Shown: one piece after another, positions 21,501 through 31,499 of the stretch
How the letters are laid out: every line of letters begins with the position of its first letter
Numbering within the stretch: the first letter of the stretch is position 1
NCBI GenBank assembly: GCA_030280995.1
Contig: JASXTE010000017.1
Span: 20,699,998 to 20,763,997, forward strand
Source: Hemileia vastatrix
Lineage: Eukaryota > Basidiomycota > Pucciniomycetes > Pucciniales > Zaghouaniaceae
Direction of reading: 5' to 3'
DNA length: 64,000 bases
Translations under genes and position numbers: made by a program
The notes under the pieces: model-generated
Databases searched by the model: none
The model's input: the letters and a program-made list of their open reading frames with translations, nothing else
Told to the model about the DNA's origin: nothing

Positions 21501-22613
21501 TCAAGTTGTTGTATCTCAAAGAAAAGGTCAAGAATTGGTGATGAAGTCTCTTCATGAAGATTTAGGGCATAGGGGCTTTGGAGAAACTTATAAGCGGATC
21601 GCTGATAGATTTTGGTTGCCTGGAATGAAGATGGCTGTTAGATCTTGGGTTCAGTCATGTGAAGAATGTCACAGAAGAAGTTATTTGAGGCCAAAACAAC
21701 CTGGAAATGCTACTGGTGAAAATACTATCTTTGGACGGGTTAGTTTGAATGCTGTTCACATCAAGGAAGGTAAATATAAGTACTTGATTGTGGAAAGGGA
21801 TGATTTTTCTGGTTGGGTTGAGGCTGTCCCTCTTATTAGTTTATCTGCTAAATATGTAGCAGAATTTTTGATGAAGGAATGGGTGTATAGGTATGGTGTT
21901 ATGAAGTTGGTAACTGTTGATGGAGGCTCCGAGTTTGGTGCAGACTTCAAGGAAGCTGTTTCAAAAATTGGCTCAAAGGTTAGGGTGGAGACCCATATTA
22001 TCCTGAAGCAGAAGGAATGGTTGAAAGGGGGCATCAAGTTATTAAGGATGCTTTGGTTAAAATGTGTGGAAAAAGTGCTGAAAAGTGGAGGCATTGTTTA
22101 CCCCTTGTTTTATTTTCTGACAGGATTACCACCAAGAGGACAACTGGTTATTCTCCTTATTAATTGGTTTTTGGTCAGAAAGCTGTTTTACCGGTTGATC
22201 TTGAAGCTGAATCTTATCTTGGTGTTGATTGGGATGTAGTCCAAACTACTGAAGATTTTCTCTGTGCTATAATGCAACAGTTAGAAAAGAAGGAGGAATA
22301 TATGGAGAAGGCATACAATAGGATGATCAAGATTAGGGATCAGTCTGTCATGTATTGAGATAAAAGGTTGGCTCATAGACTCAGGAAACCTTTGAGGCCT
22401 GGCGATATGGTGTTGGTGTATAATAGGAGTTTGGAAAGTCAGTGGGGGAAAATGTTTGCTGATAGATGGAATGGACCATATAGGATTAGAGAACAGGTTT
22501 CTGGTGGTTCATATGTTTTGGAAGAACTGAATGGTGTTGTCTTAAAGAAGAGGGTAGCTGATGATCAAGTGAAGAAGTTTTACCCTAGGGGCACAAAGAG
22601 TGCTGAAGTTTGA
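18535..22613 (+). pseudogene. pol: E2 pol: spacer domain, RT, RNase H, integrase
   Basis: A variable spacer (18535-19260) includes the block KSSQFFTARVSSTSFKNI. RT starts near 19330 (LNPPLKRPLLSRDPYETPL), with VFCIKKPNGNLRVVHD read after a frame change near 19745 and catalytic FIDDGGIKGP near 20080. RNase H (AVDSSQLAAGAVL) is near 20580 and LSRRPP near 20925. Integrase has HEDLGH and CEEC (zinc), but the first catalytic Asp is Asn (SLNAVHI near 21745). One missing base near 21990 shifts the frame before the catalytic Glu. Stops include 19659, 20170, 20298, 20424 and 20736. The C-terminus is ADRWNGPYRIREQ, with no chromodomain. Confidence 0.85.
21027..21049 (+). repeat. Hairpin motif in the E2 RNase H-integrase linker
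   Basis: CCTC, loop CCCTGT, GAGG, then TTAAACTGG. It is translated as part of LPCEVKLAG, so the RNA motif and the peptide are conserved together. Confidence 0.65.
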
Positions 22614-24160
22614 CTCCAAAATGAGGATAAACTACAACATCAATCTTTTAGGAAATCTCACAGTCTTTCAAAAAATCAATCATTACTTCAATTTTAAAAT
22701 TTTATTATGTGGTGAAAATATGAGGGGGAAACGAATTTTGTTAGGAGTGTTCACAGGGGAACCTTCTAGATTTTATATTGGATAGTTTGGGGGTAATTGA
22801 TGAGTTGGAAGCTCTATTCACAATTACCCCATAATGTTAGTTTCCAACCCTTCTCTGTTTCTAGTTGAATCCTGGATTTTTTTTTGTTATATAGGTAGTC
22901 ATCCATGACTATAAACTGGAACCTTATGTCAACACAGCACAATCTTTTGGAAGTCTTGATTCAAGAATTTTTTTTTCTTTCATTTTTTTTGTTGTATTGG
23001 GGTGGATGATCACTTGTGGTCTCCAATCAATTTTACAAATTGGAGGGAGCCCACCCAGTGATCATTAGTTTGTTTCCTTGATTTTCATTAAATTATCATT
23101 TTTCAAATCTTCAAATTTTCAAAATTTAATTTAAAAAAAAAAATTATTTTAAAAAAAAAAAAAAATTATTATTTTCAAAATAATTTTTTTTCAAAAATTT
23201 CATTTTATGTTATATTTTTAATTTATGATTTCCTGTGTATCCACAATCAAGGTGCACTTGGATGTGGGTATGATGTCAGGGGTTTGGCTCATCCAAATGG
23301 CTGGGGGACATCTTTTATTCTTTTATTTATCTTTAATTTTATTTATCTTTTTCTTTTATTATATATTTATTTTATTTATTCTGCTAGTCCATCAAGACTT
23401 AAAACTGAAGTTTTTTTCAATATCATTTATGATTGGTCCTAAACTTCAAGACCGTGGAAAACTGAAGATGTCAATGAAACTAGGAATTATAATGGTCAAG
23501 ATTTGAGGATGATTTCTTTTAGTTAAAAGTGTTCATTGGATTTTATATTGGCAAGTTTGGGGGTAATTGATGAGTTGGCAACTCTATACACAATTACCCC
23601 ATAAAGTTTGTTTATATGATTTATTGTTTATAGATTGATCTCTAGCATTGGTTTTGTGATGCAGGTGGAAGTCCTCTAAGACTATAAACTGGTGATTTTT
23701 GCGCTTGATGACTCAAAAAAATTCAAGTGGAGGTCGTTTTTGGAAATTGGAGGACCTCATTGCGATGTCCAGATCATTGCAGTTCTGGCTCAGTGGAGAT
23801 GAAAGCCCACTCTCTAAATTTTCTTTTCTGTAGTTGGTGATTTTGGAAATTCGAGGACCTCATGGGGATGTCAAGATCATTGCAGTTCTGGCTCAGTGTA
23901 GATTAAAGCCCACTCTCTTAATTTTCTTTTTTTTGTTGGAGGTGAATGGTAGAGGAGTTTGGAGGACCTCATGGCGGTGTCTAGATCATTGCAGTTCTAG
24001 CTCAGTAGGGTTTCAAGCCTACTATTTCATACTCAGCGGATTGAAGCATCAAAAATCAAGTGGATTCAACTTTAGAAGCAAAATTTTTATTGAAATGATG
24101 GTGGAAAAGTTTTTTATGTGATTCAGAATGGAATGGGGACATTCCATATTGGAGGGAGGA
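22614..24160 (+). other. E2 structured 3' non-coding region and polypurine tract
   Basis: The order of hairpins is: the motif at 22613-22635; HP-A 22789-22830 (GGGGGTAATTG with CAATTACCCC); the motif 22897-22919 (AGTC/GACT); HP-B about 23001-23066 (GATCACT with AGTGATC); HP-C about 23240-23320 (CCACA..CAAG with CTTGGATGTGG); HP-A again 23560-23600; the motif 23670-23692. A diverged repeat around ATTGCAGTTCTGGCTCAGTG occurs three times (23770-24010). The PPT is ATTGGAGGGAGGA (24148-24160), next to the LTR. The short open frames at 23225-23506 and 23834-24121 show no protein character. Confidence 0.7.
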
Positions 24161-25595
24161 TGTGGCATTCCAAATCTGGGTAGGCTACTTAGGTGAAAAT
24201 TTGATCGGACCTTGGTTGGAATAAAATCATGGTGTTAGCAGGTGTTAATTTGGTTGAAGGGAGCTAACTGGATTGTTTTTGGGTGGATTTATGGTGATTT
24301 TTGGAGGGTTTATAGTGATTTTTTGGAGGATTTATGGTGTTTTGGAATGGATATATGTTGGTATTCCTATTGTTATTTGATGGTTTCATGGATTGGGTAT
24401 TGGTTTTACTGGATTTTCTAGGGCTCTCTTGGTATTTTTGGTGGATGCAGTGTGCTCATGGAGTAGCCATTTTTTTCTGGTGCACTCTGGTGCGCTCCGG
24501 TTTGCTCTGGTGATTTTCCGGTGCAAAAGCGAAGTGTACTGGAAAAATTCTGTCATTGTGGAAAAGTTTGGTTATGGTTAAAAGATTAACTCACTCTTGA
24601 AAATTAAGCTCATAATGGCAAAAAGAGCTCATTGTGGCAAAAATTGCTCAAAATGGAAAAGTCTGATCACCAGTGCAAAGTTTGGTCACTGCAGAAAAGT
24701 CTGGGCACTGTGGTAAAGTTTGGTCACTGTAGAAAAGTCTGATCACCAGTGCAAAGTTTTGTTACTGCATAAAAGTCTGGGAACTGTGGTAAAGTTTGAT
24801 CACTGTAGAAAAGTCTGATCACCAGTGCAAAGTTTGGTCACTGCAGAAAAGTTTGGCTATTGTGGCAAAATTCGGTTAGAATTTATCATGCTTGTTAGAT
24901 CAATAGTTTATTGTAGATCCTATGCATGTAGGGTATTGTTGGAAAGGTCTGGAGGAGGAGAATAAGATAGAAGAAGGAGAATCTTAGTCTCCCACATGTT
25001 TTTTGTCTTTTAGTTTCGATAACAAAGGTCTTTTTTGATAATTAACAATATTTTAACATATAACAACAATTATAATAAAAAATATCAACATATAGGGTAC
25101 CATTGAATAGCTCTCATCCTTGGTGACTCAAATTCATTTCTTTTCCTATAAAATTTATAAAATAAAAATATAATAAATAACACTCTTTAATTTTGGTGCA
25201 AAACTGGGTAAATCTGGGGCAGACCTTTAATAAGGCACCTTTGAACAGATCATCCCAAGGGTAGTTTCTGGGGCACTTTACTGTTTTTTCCAGTCTCTGA
25301 AGGAAGTGTTGCGGCTTGTTCTCAGTATTTTCTGTGACTTGTATCAGTTTAATCTGGTATAAGGTATTTTTTTGGGGGTGTAATCATTTATTGCACTTAA
25401 TTTTTCTATATTATAGGTTTCCAACACTTTCAAAATCTTTCTCTCAGATTTTCAACTTATCCAACTCTTCAAGAAGATCTTCAAGCTTAGTTAATTGAAT
25501 CTTACATTTACTTAGAGGGACAGGGATTTCTTTTTGTTTTTCCAACTCCCTTGAATTCTGCCTTCAACAAGGAGACTGTAGGAGCCTACTCTGCA
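24161..25595 (+). repeat. E2 3' LTR
   Basis: It starts TGTGGCATTCC and ends CTACTCTGCA. It lacks the CACTA insertion and contains a short extra AGATAGAAGAAGGAG-type insertion near 24964. Otherwise it follows the 5' LTR base for base with scattered changes. Confidence 0.9.
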
Positions 25596-25641
25596 ACAAG
25601 GATAATGGACAGAGAAGGCTCATATGGAGAGTGCTAGTGGA

Positions 25642-26447
25642 CTATTCAGTATTGGGGTGAAAGATATTAGGATATCCTTTCCTGTCTTCGGGCATGACAA
25701 AACAACAAGGATTGGCAGGGAATCCAAGAATAGTTGATGAGCTGATTTTGTTCATGAGTTGACCTATCATTTCTATTTGGGTGTAGAGAGCTTCAAGTTC
25801 AGTGTCAGAAAAAGCTGGTGCATTATAATAGGATAGAGACATAGCGTCATATATAAGACAAAGTCTGAAAAACATTCGCATGGAATGAACAAAAGGTAAA
25901 GGAATAGGAACCCATCCCAGGGAGATGGATTCATTGAAGCCTGAAAAAGAGTCAGGGGGTAAGGGAAGAGTAAGCATAATGAAGGGTACTTACATGCTAA
26001 TAAGTTTTTTGGGAGCACTGATGGCGAAGAAATGGTAATCTTGTCAGGAGCAGCTGAGGTGGAGCCTGAGCACATAGAAGCATTGGAGCTCAGAGTTGAA
26101 GAAGGCACAGTGCTAGGTTGGATAGATATTTTGCGCCTGGGAAAAGTAGGAAGCAATGGCAACTCATAAGGAATGTTATTATTGGTGGAAGAATTGGGTC
26201 TAGCGGAACTAGTGGTTGTAATTATGGGGGCACTACTGATAGAACTAGGAGGAAATAAAATATAGCCAGTAGGCTAAGGAGATTTATGGTTAAGAGATAT
26301 ATTGCAAGTTTTGTGGTATCTAAAGAAGTTGTCACAGACAGGTCTAAAGGAGGCATACCCCCGAGGTCTTGAAAATGTACAATGAAAGTTGGGGCGTTTG
26401 CAAAATGAGCAAGCTTGATCTTTGGGAACTGTGCGATATTGAGTCAT
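25642..26447 (-). pseudogene. Antisense Zn2Cys6-like protein gene of E0 (second)
   Basis: The ATG is at 26447 (MTQYRTVPKDQACSFCKRP). The cysteine pattern is C-x2-C-x6-C, a 14-15 residue spacer, then C-x2-F-x6-C: a GAL4-like cluster with one Cys replaced by Phe. A Ser/Thr/Pro-rich region follows, interrupted by a TAG near 26275. An intron at 25941-25993 (GTAAGT...TTTTTCAG) joins in frame to a folded-looking C-terminal segment (LGWVPIPLPFVHSMRMFFRL to NIFHPNTE). The domain order matches the gene at 39750-41184, which sits antisense in E3. It may bind DNA or RNA; the function is unknown. Confidence 0.6.
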
Positions 26448-26459
26448 GATTTTTGGATG

Positions 26460-26944
26460 AAGGTAATCCGGGTTATTAGATGGGCTATTTATAGGTTAAT
26501 AATGGCATTATTGAAGTGAAATCAGTTGCGCAATAACTTACATAAGCGCTGAATGGTTTCTAAGAAGGATGTGAAGAATTTTCATCAAAGAAGAAAAAAA
26601 AAGTGAACTAAGGAAAGGTGAATCCGTTGCAGTCAAGGGAAAGTCATATGTTGCAAAGATCTGAAGATTTCAAGGGAATGAATGCATATATGAAACAGGG
26701 GATGTATTTGCTGCTATAGGGAGTAGCACCGATCTCAAATTTATTTTGTGTTTATCGTTTCACCTTTCATAGGAACACAGTAGTAAGGTGCGTTGTTTGG
26801 AAATAGGAAGATATTTTTTTTGGGGGCAACTCATCTTGCAGATATTGGGTTCTCACAAGGGAATTGGGGTCAAGCAGAATTAAGAAGAAAAAAGGAAAGA
26901 AAACTATTATTATTACATTTTTTTACAAAGCTATGTACAATTTA
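26460..26944. other. Spacer between the two antisense genes of E0
   Basis: No coding signal or repeat is recognised. It would hold the promoter of the downstream antisense gene. Confidence 0.4.
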
Positions 26945-27999
26945 TTAGGAACATATAAGGAAGATTCTTAAGTATTCTGTGTCATCATAGATCAGGACGC
27001 AGAAGGCCCAGTTGTAAACAGCCTCTTGCATGTTTTGTTGCAAGGTGTTCATTAGCTGTTTTTGTTGGTTATACTCGGCACGAGTATAAACTGTGACCGG
27101 CTTGAGAAATTCTTTGACAGAAACTATCATATCATTCATACAATGCATGGTTGCATTGTATGGTGTGCAGGAAATGTGCTCTGCAAATTCTAACTTTTGA
27201 GCCATGGTTGGCCCTTCCTTATCGTCGTTAGGAGGGACATTGGCTGGCTAATCATCTGGGATGATTGCGTTGAAAACTGGCTGAAGAGCAGTCCAGTCAG
27301 GATTTGGTGAGTGCAGAGTACACTCCCGAATAGGATTGGTATCCCAGACGGGATCTTCTTCCAAAGCTGGAAGGAACAGGGGAGCGTTAGGAGGCAGAGG
27401 CAATGCAGCATAAGGCGTTCCTGTCGCATTTTAAGAGAAGAAGGAGAGTATGTTAGTGTTAAAATAAGAGAGAATAAGGCAAAAATAAATAAATAAATAA
27501 CTTACTGTACTATCCTCTGAAAAGAGAGAGTTTGGAATGGAGGCAACACTACTAGGTGTAGGTGCGCAGTGACTTACCTTGGCTTGTTTGTTGCCATGTG
27601 GGGTAAAAAAATTGGGTGCAGGGCGCTTGATGGTAATCTGACTCATCATATTAGAGGTAGATGCATTGGGATCCAGGTGCGCAACAGTGAGCAGCCCATC
27701 GTAACTACACTTCTTGTTGCATTTTTTGCAGTAATTGCATGACTAAAGAAGAAAGAAATAGAAGATTAGTAATAAGTAGAAAGGAAGGAAGAGAAATGAA
27801 AAAAACTTACACTAAAGAAAGTATTGCCACTGAAGGCTTTTGAGAAATGGAAGGGAGTTATGCCATTCTTAATGCAGAGGGTGTATCTTGTCTCACCCAT
27901 CCGCGTAGTTACTGGCATCTCAGGTGTAGCAGCAGCAGGCTAGGTGCATAAAAACTGTCGGATTGCGTCCACAATGTTGGCAGTATTTCTAGTATTCAT
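26945..27999 (-). pseudogene. Antisense Zn2Cys6-like protein gene of E0 (first)
   Basis: The ATG is at 27999 (MNTRNTANIVDAIRQFLCT). A TAG follows after residue 19. An intron at 27743-27810 (GTAAGT...CTTTAG) splices in phase to SCNYCKKCNKKCSYDG, a C-x2-C-x6-C half cluster; its partner half is not clear. A second intron-like break at about 27421-27505 (GTAAGT...GACAG) leaves a phase problem, so an indel or another acceptor is likely. The last exon reads LPLPPNAPLFLPALEEDPVW, a TAG near 27250, and a helical C-terminus (MAQKLEFAEHISC to EYLRIFLICS). Its products and targets are unknown. Confidence 0.5.
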
Positions 28000-28173
28000 T
28001 GAAGGAAATAAATTTATGAAAGTGAAAACAAGGATTTGTAATAAATAAGGGAAGAAGTTAGAAGATGGAGGAAGAAAATGCTGCAAGACACAGTATTTAT
28101 AGGCTCCTGGGGACAGTCGTAAGTAGAGGGAGGATGTGGTACGCGCCTTGCAGGTAGTTTGATTTTGGACCAA

Positions 28174-28611
28174 TCAGCTCGCATAGTCCAGGAAAAACAA
28201 AGGGGATTCATAGTGCAGAAGGTAGTGTTAAACTATAATATGTATTTGTGTGTTTCAAGAACAAAGGGAAATAGAAGCGCGGAAGAGGATTCAGGGTCTG
28301 TGCGCTTGTATTTTTCAGCAGGATGCGCCACACAATGGGGAATTGTGTGTTATTGATTTAGGACTGCAAGAGCTGAACAATATGGACTTGGATTTTCCAA
28401 TAATCCTGTGTTATGCACCAAGGAAGGATTTATGGCTCAAGGAAAGACTCAAGTGCAAAGTATACTGAACCGCGGCTAGTGTGGTAACTTACTGAAACAG
28501 GTGATATAGGAGGTAAACTAGTTAAAAGTCAAAGCAACTAGGATCAGCGTTAGAAGGAGTCAAACTTGGAAGTAGCGCTGAAACAAAACAAAGGTACAGT
28601 CAGGGGCGCCC
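28174..28611. other. E0 region before the 3' LTR
   Basis: Probably the upstream region of the antisense genes and the plus-strand 3' untranslated end of E0. No polypurine tract like that of E2 to E4 is visible; the bases before the LTR are CAGTCAGGGGCGCCCA. Confidence 0.4.
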
Positions 28612-29241
28612 ATGTTGAGTATGAGTGAAATAAGTTTATACTAGTGTTAGTAAGGATAGGTTATGTTTTAGGCGCTGTAGTTATTATGAGAGGTGTACGT
28701 AGTTTACTAATAGATTAGTTATTGTTTTACTAATGTGGCGCTAGAGTCAGCGCTGGAGATCCACTAGGGAACTGTGTTTTGAGTGCTGGAAAAATATAAA
28801 AAGGGTATCAAATCTAGTAATATAGGGAGCACAAATTTACAAATAGTTATTTAACATACAAGTAGTTAATAATTGTGGAGTCAAGTATAAGATATTAGAT
28901 TTTCTGTGATCAATTGTTTGAGAATATATAGATTCAGTGGGATTGACTATTATTAGAGTTATTTTATTGCTATAACAAGGTATATTCAAAGAGAGCGCTT
29001 CAAGAGGGAGTAGCTGTGGATATTAGCACTTGTTAATAATAGAAATATCCAGATAGTAACACTTGTTTTTCCAATATTTTAAACTCATTTCTCAACTTAT
29101 AAACTTTCTAATCACATATTAGTGTTACACATTATTGCGCTGTCTTTAAAAATAAGAGTGGCAGGCACTTCTTTTAGAAATTGAAAAGAAGAACCAACCC
29201 ATCTCGCATTGTGTCTACTGCTTAGTACTTTAGAACTCTCT
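28612..29241 (+). repeat. E0 3' LTR
   Basis: It starts TGTTGAGTATGAGTG and ends AACTCTCTACA. It has ATATAAAAAGGG near 28792 and several copies of GGCGCT/AGCGCT. It differs in sequence from the E2 LTR. It abuts a truncated E5 LTR directly at 29242. Confidence 0.55.
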
Positions 29242-30222
29242 ACACCGATGCAAAAGCAAAGCGTACTGGAAAAATTCTGTCATTGTGGCAAAGTTTGGTC
29301 ATGGTGACAAAATTAACTCACTGTGGAAAATTTATCTCACTCTGGCCAAATTAGCTCATTATGGAAAAATTAACTCATTATGGAAAAAAGAGCTCATTTT
29401 GCAAAATTGGCTCACAATGAGAAATTCTGATCACCAGTTCAAAGTTTGGTAACTGTAGAAAAGTCTGATCAACAGTGCAAAGTTTTATCACTGCAGAAAA
29501 TTCTGGGCACTGTGGTAAAGTTTGGTCACTGTAGAAAAGTCTGATCACCAGTGCATAGTTTGTTAACTGCAGAAAAGTATGTCTATTGTGGCAAAATTTG
29601 GTTAGAATTTATTATGCTTGTTAGATCAATAGTTTATTGTAGATCCTATGCATGTAGGGTATTGTTGGAAAGATCTGGAGTAGGAGAATCAGATAGAAGG
29701 AGAGAAACTTAGTCTTTGTCAGGTTTTTTGTCTTTTAGTTTTGATATTAAGAGTCTTTTTTTATTATTAACAATATTTAATATATAACAAAAAATTTAAA
29801 TAAATTGTAATACCCTTATATCATTTATATTTTTATACAACTTTTAAAATACAACAAAAAATTATATTTTCATCACATATAGGGTATCATTGGAAAGTTC
29901 TCCATCTCAGGGACTTGATTTTATTGTTAAATCATTTAAATAAAATCTTTATAAAAATATATAAGTCTATCTTTTCAGATCTTTCACTGGTACACCTTAA
30001 TTGTTGTTATCAGTATTTCTTTTCCAACAGCTGCTATTTCTAAATCTCAATAAGCATTCATAAAATCAGAGTTTCATATATATATTTCAATTAATTCAAG
30101 TAGACTAGTGCGCTTAGTTATTTGAACAACCCTTATTTAATTAGAAGGACAGGGTCTTCTTCAGTTTATCCAACTCCTTCGGATTCTGCTTACAGCAAGG
30201 CAACCTTAAGAGTCTACCTACA
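29242..30222 (+). repeat. E5 5' LTR, truncated at its 5' end
   Basis: It starts in the middle of the E2-type LTR (GCAAAAGCAAAGCGTACTGG; E2 equivalent 24522) and so lacks roughly the first 360 bp. It includes the 19-bp repeats and ends GTCTACCTACA before a PBS. Confidence 0.7.
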
Positions 30223-30226
30223 TATT

Positions 30227-30243
30227 TGGCACCCAACATGGGG
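30227..30243 (+). other. E5 primer binding site
   Basis: TGGCACCCAACATGGGG, one base different from the E2 site, lies four bases after the LTR. Confidence 0.65.
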
Positions 30244-30381
30244 TTTAAAATCTCTATCTTTTTCTATGACTTTCTTAGCCTGAAAGAGGCTTATTCTTTG
30301 GAACTCTTATCAATTTATTTTATTATCCTGAAAGAGGCTTTCTTATTTTAATGGTTTAAACGCTTTTCTTACTTTATTGGA

Positions 30382-31209
30382 ATGTCTTCTGCTGCTACTT
30401 CTGGATCTTCTCTTCATTTTAATCCTTCATTCAGGATTGATTCTTGGGATGGCCTAAAGTTTAATGGGGAGGAGGTTAAATGGTTTATTAGAAGGTATGA
30501 AGCTGCTTCTGCTGTTGATGGTGCTTCTTATGTGGACATGGTGAAGCAGATTAGGTTATTTATTTCTGATAGGGAGGTTGAAAAACAGGTCATTGCTATT
30601 CAGGCTTTTAAGGACAAGGTTTGGGTGAAGCTTTCAAAGGCTATGGCTGATAGATGGGGTGTAAGATTTACTATGTTGGACCTAAATAAAATTGTTGGTG
30701 ATTGGCAGGAAAAGGGTGGAGTTTCTTCTATGGCTGATTTTAAAAAGTTATGCATTCAATTCGATGAAGTGGTAGAATATCTGATTCTGGTGGATTAGTT
30801 GTTTCATGAAAACCAGGCCAAGGATCTTTTCTGGTCAGCTTGTAGTAGGGATATTTGAATGGAAGTCTTGAAGGATCTTTCAAGAAAGGATTTAATGAAG
30901 GAACTACCTAATGAAGAACAAAAACTGCCAGAATTGGATTTTATTAAGGAGAACATTCAAGACCATCTTAAATTAATGGCATTGGACAAGTATCAGGTGT
31001 CTTGCACTCAGTATTTCAGAAAGGTTAGTGAAATTTTGGCAGAAAATAGTGATATCATGGTCAAAGCTCAAGAAGCCAAGAAGGCTCAACTGGAACTACC
31101 AGTGGTAAAAGTTGAGGGCAATGTGGACAAAAAGATGGTCGATTACTTGGCCAATTTAACTATGTTTTCAAATTTTTGGTTTGTCTTACTTCTCTGTCAA
31201 GATTTTTGA
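30382..31209 (+). pseudogene. gag: E5 Gypsy gag, C-terminally deleted
   Basis: It has a genuine ATG at 30382 (MSSAATSGSSLHFNPSFRID). The Gag core is clear (DSWDGLKFNGEEVKWF, FISDREVEKQV, DRWGVRFTMLDLNKIVGDW). Stops at 30796-30798 and 30856-30858 break it. The reading runs to KKMVDYLANL and is then lost. The CCHC knuckle and the whole protease seen in E2 and E3 are absent, so a deletion joins mid-gag to the spacer before RT. Confidence 0.8.
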
Positions 31210-31285
31210 TCACATTCAAGAATGGATGAAGAGGGAAGATAAGAAATATTATGTTGAACAAAAATTGGAATGGTTTATTCTCTGA

Positions 31286-31415
31286 CCTCCAGCAAGAGGG
31301 TAAACTGCAATTATTTCATCAAAATTCCATAAAAAATCTTAGTATAATTAAAACACAAAAAAATAATTTTTGTGATAATTTGATTCCGGTCCTCCAGCAA
31401 GATAGATAAACTGCC
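31286..31415 (+). repeat. Tandem pair of hairpin motifs in the E5 spacer
   Basis: The first is CCTC, CAGCAA, GAGG, GTAAACTGC (31286-31308). The second, 105 bp on (31391), has the same loop but a decayed 3' stem (GATAGATAAACTGC). E3 has an equivalent pair at 46166-46254. Confidence 0.65.
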
Positions 31416-31499
31416 AACTTTTTTTACAGGTTATTTTATGATGGATAAGAGAATTAATGGTGTTGGAAAAATTGTTGATAAATTAGATGAATGAAAAGG

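Larger units (their letters stand above)
14058..25595 (+). mobile_element. E2: complete Ty3/Gypsy element
   Basis: Two LTRs (14058-15738 and 24161-25595), PBS, gag, protease, pol, structured 3' region and PPT are all present in order. The flanks read TACAG on the left and ACAAG on the right, so a target duplication is not clean. Numerous stops make it inactive. It interrupts E0. Confidence 0.85.

Noticed and set aside
22600..22785. 61-residue frame after E2 pol
   Set aside because: It lies in the 3' hairpin region, is not conserved in E3 or E5 and has no protein features.
24161..25595. Coding frames in the E2 LTR (24393-24581, 25316-25498)
   Set aside because: The region is an LTR by pairing with 14058-15738; the frames are not conserved between the two LTRs.
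27190..27429. Alternative frame of 79 residues in the E0 antisense gene
   Set aside because: The other frame gives a Pro-rich sequence running into MAQKLEF with only one stop and is more protein-like.
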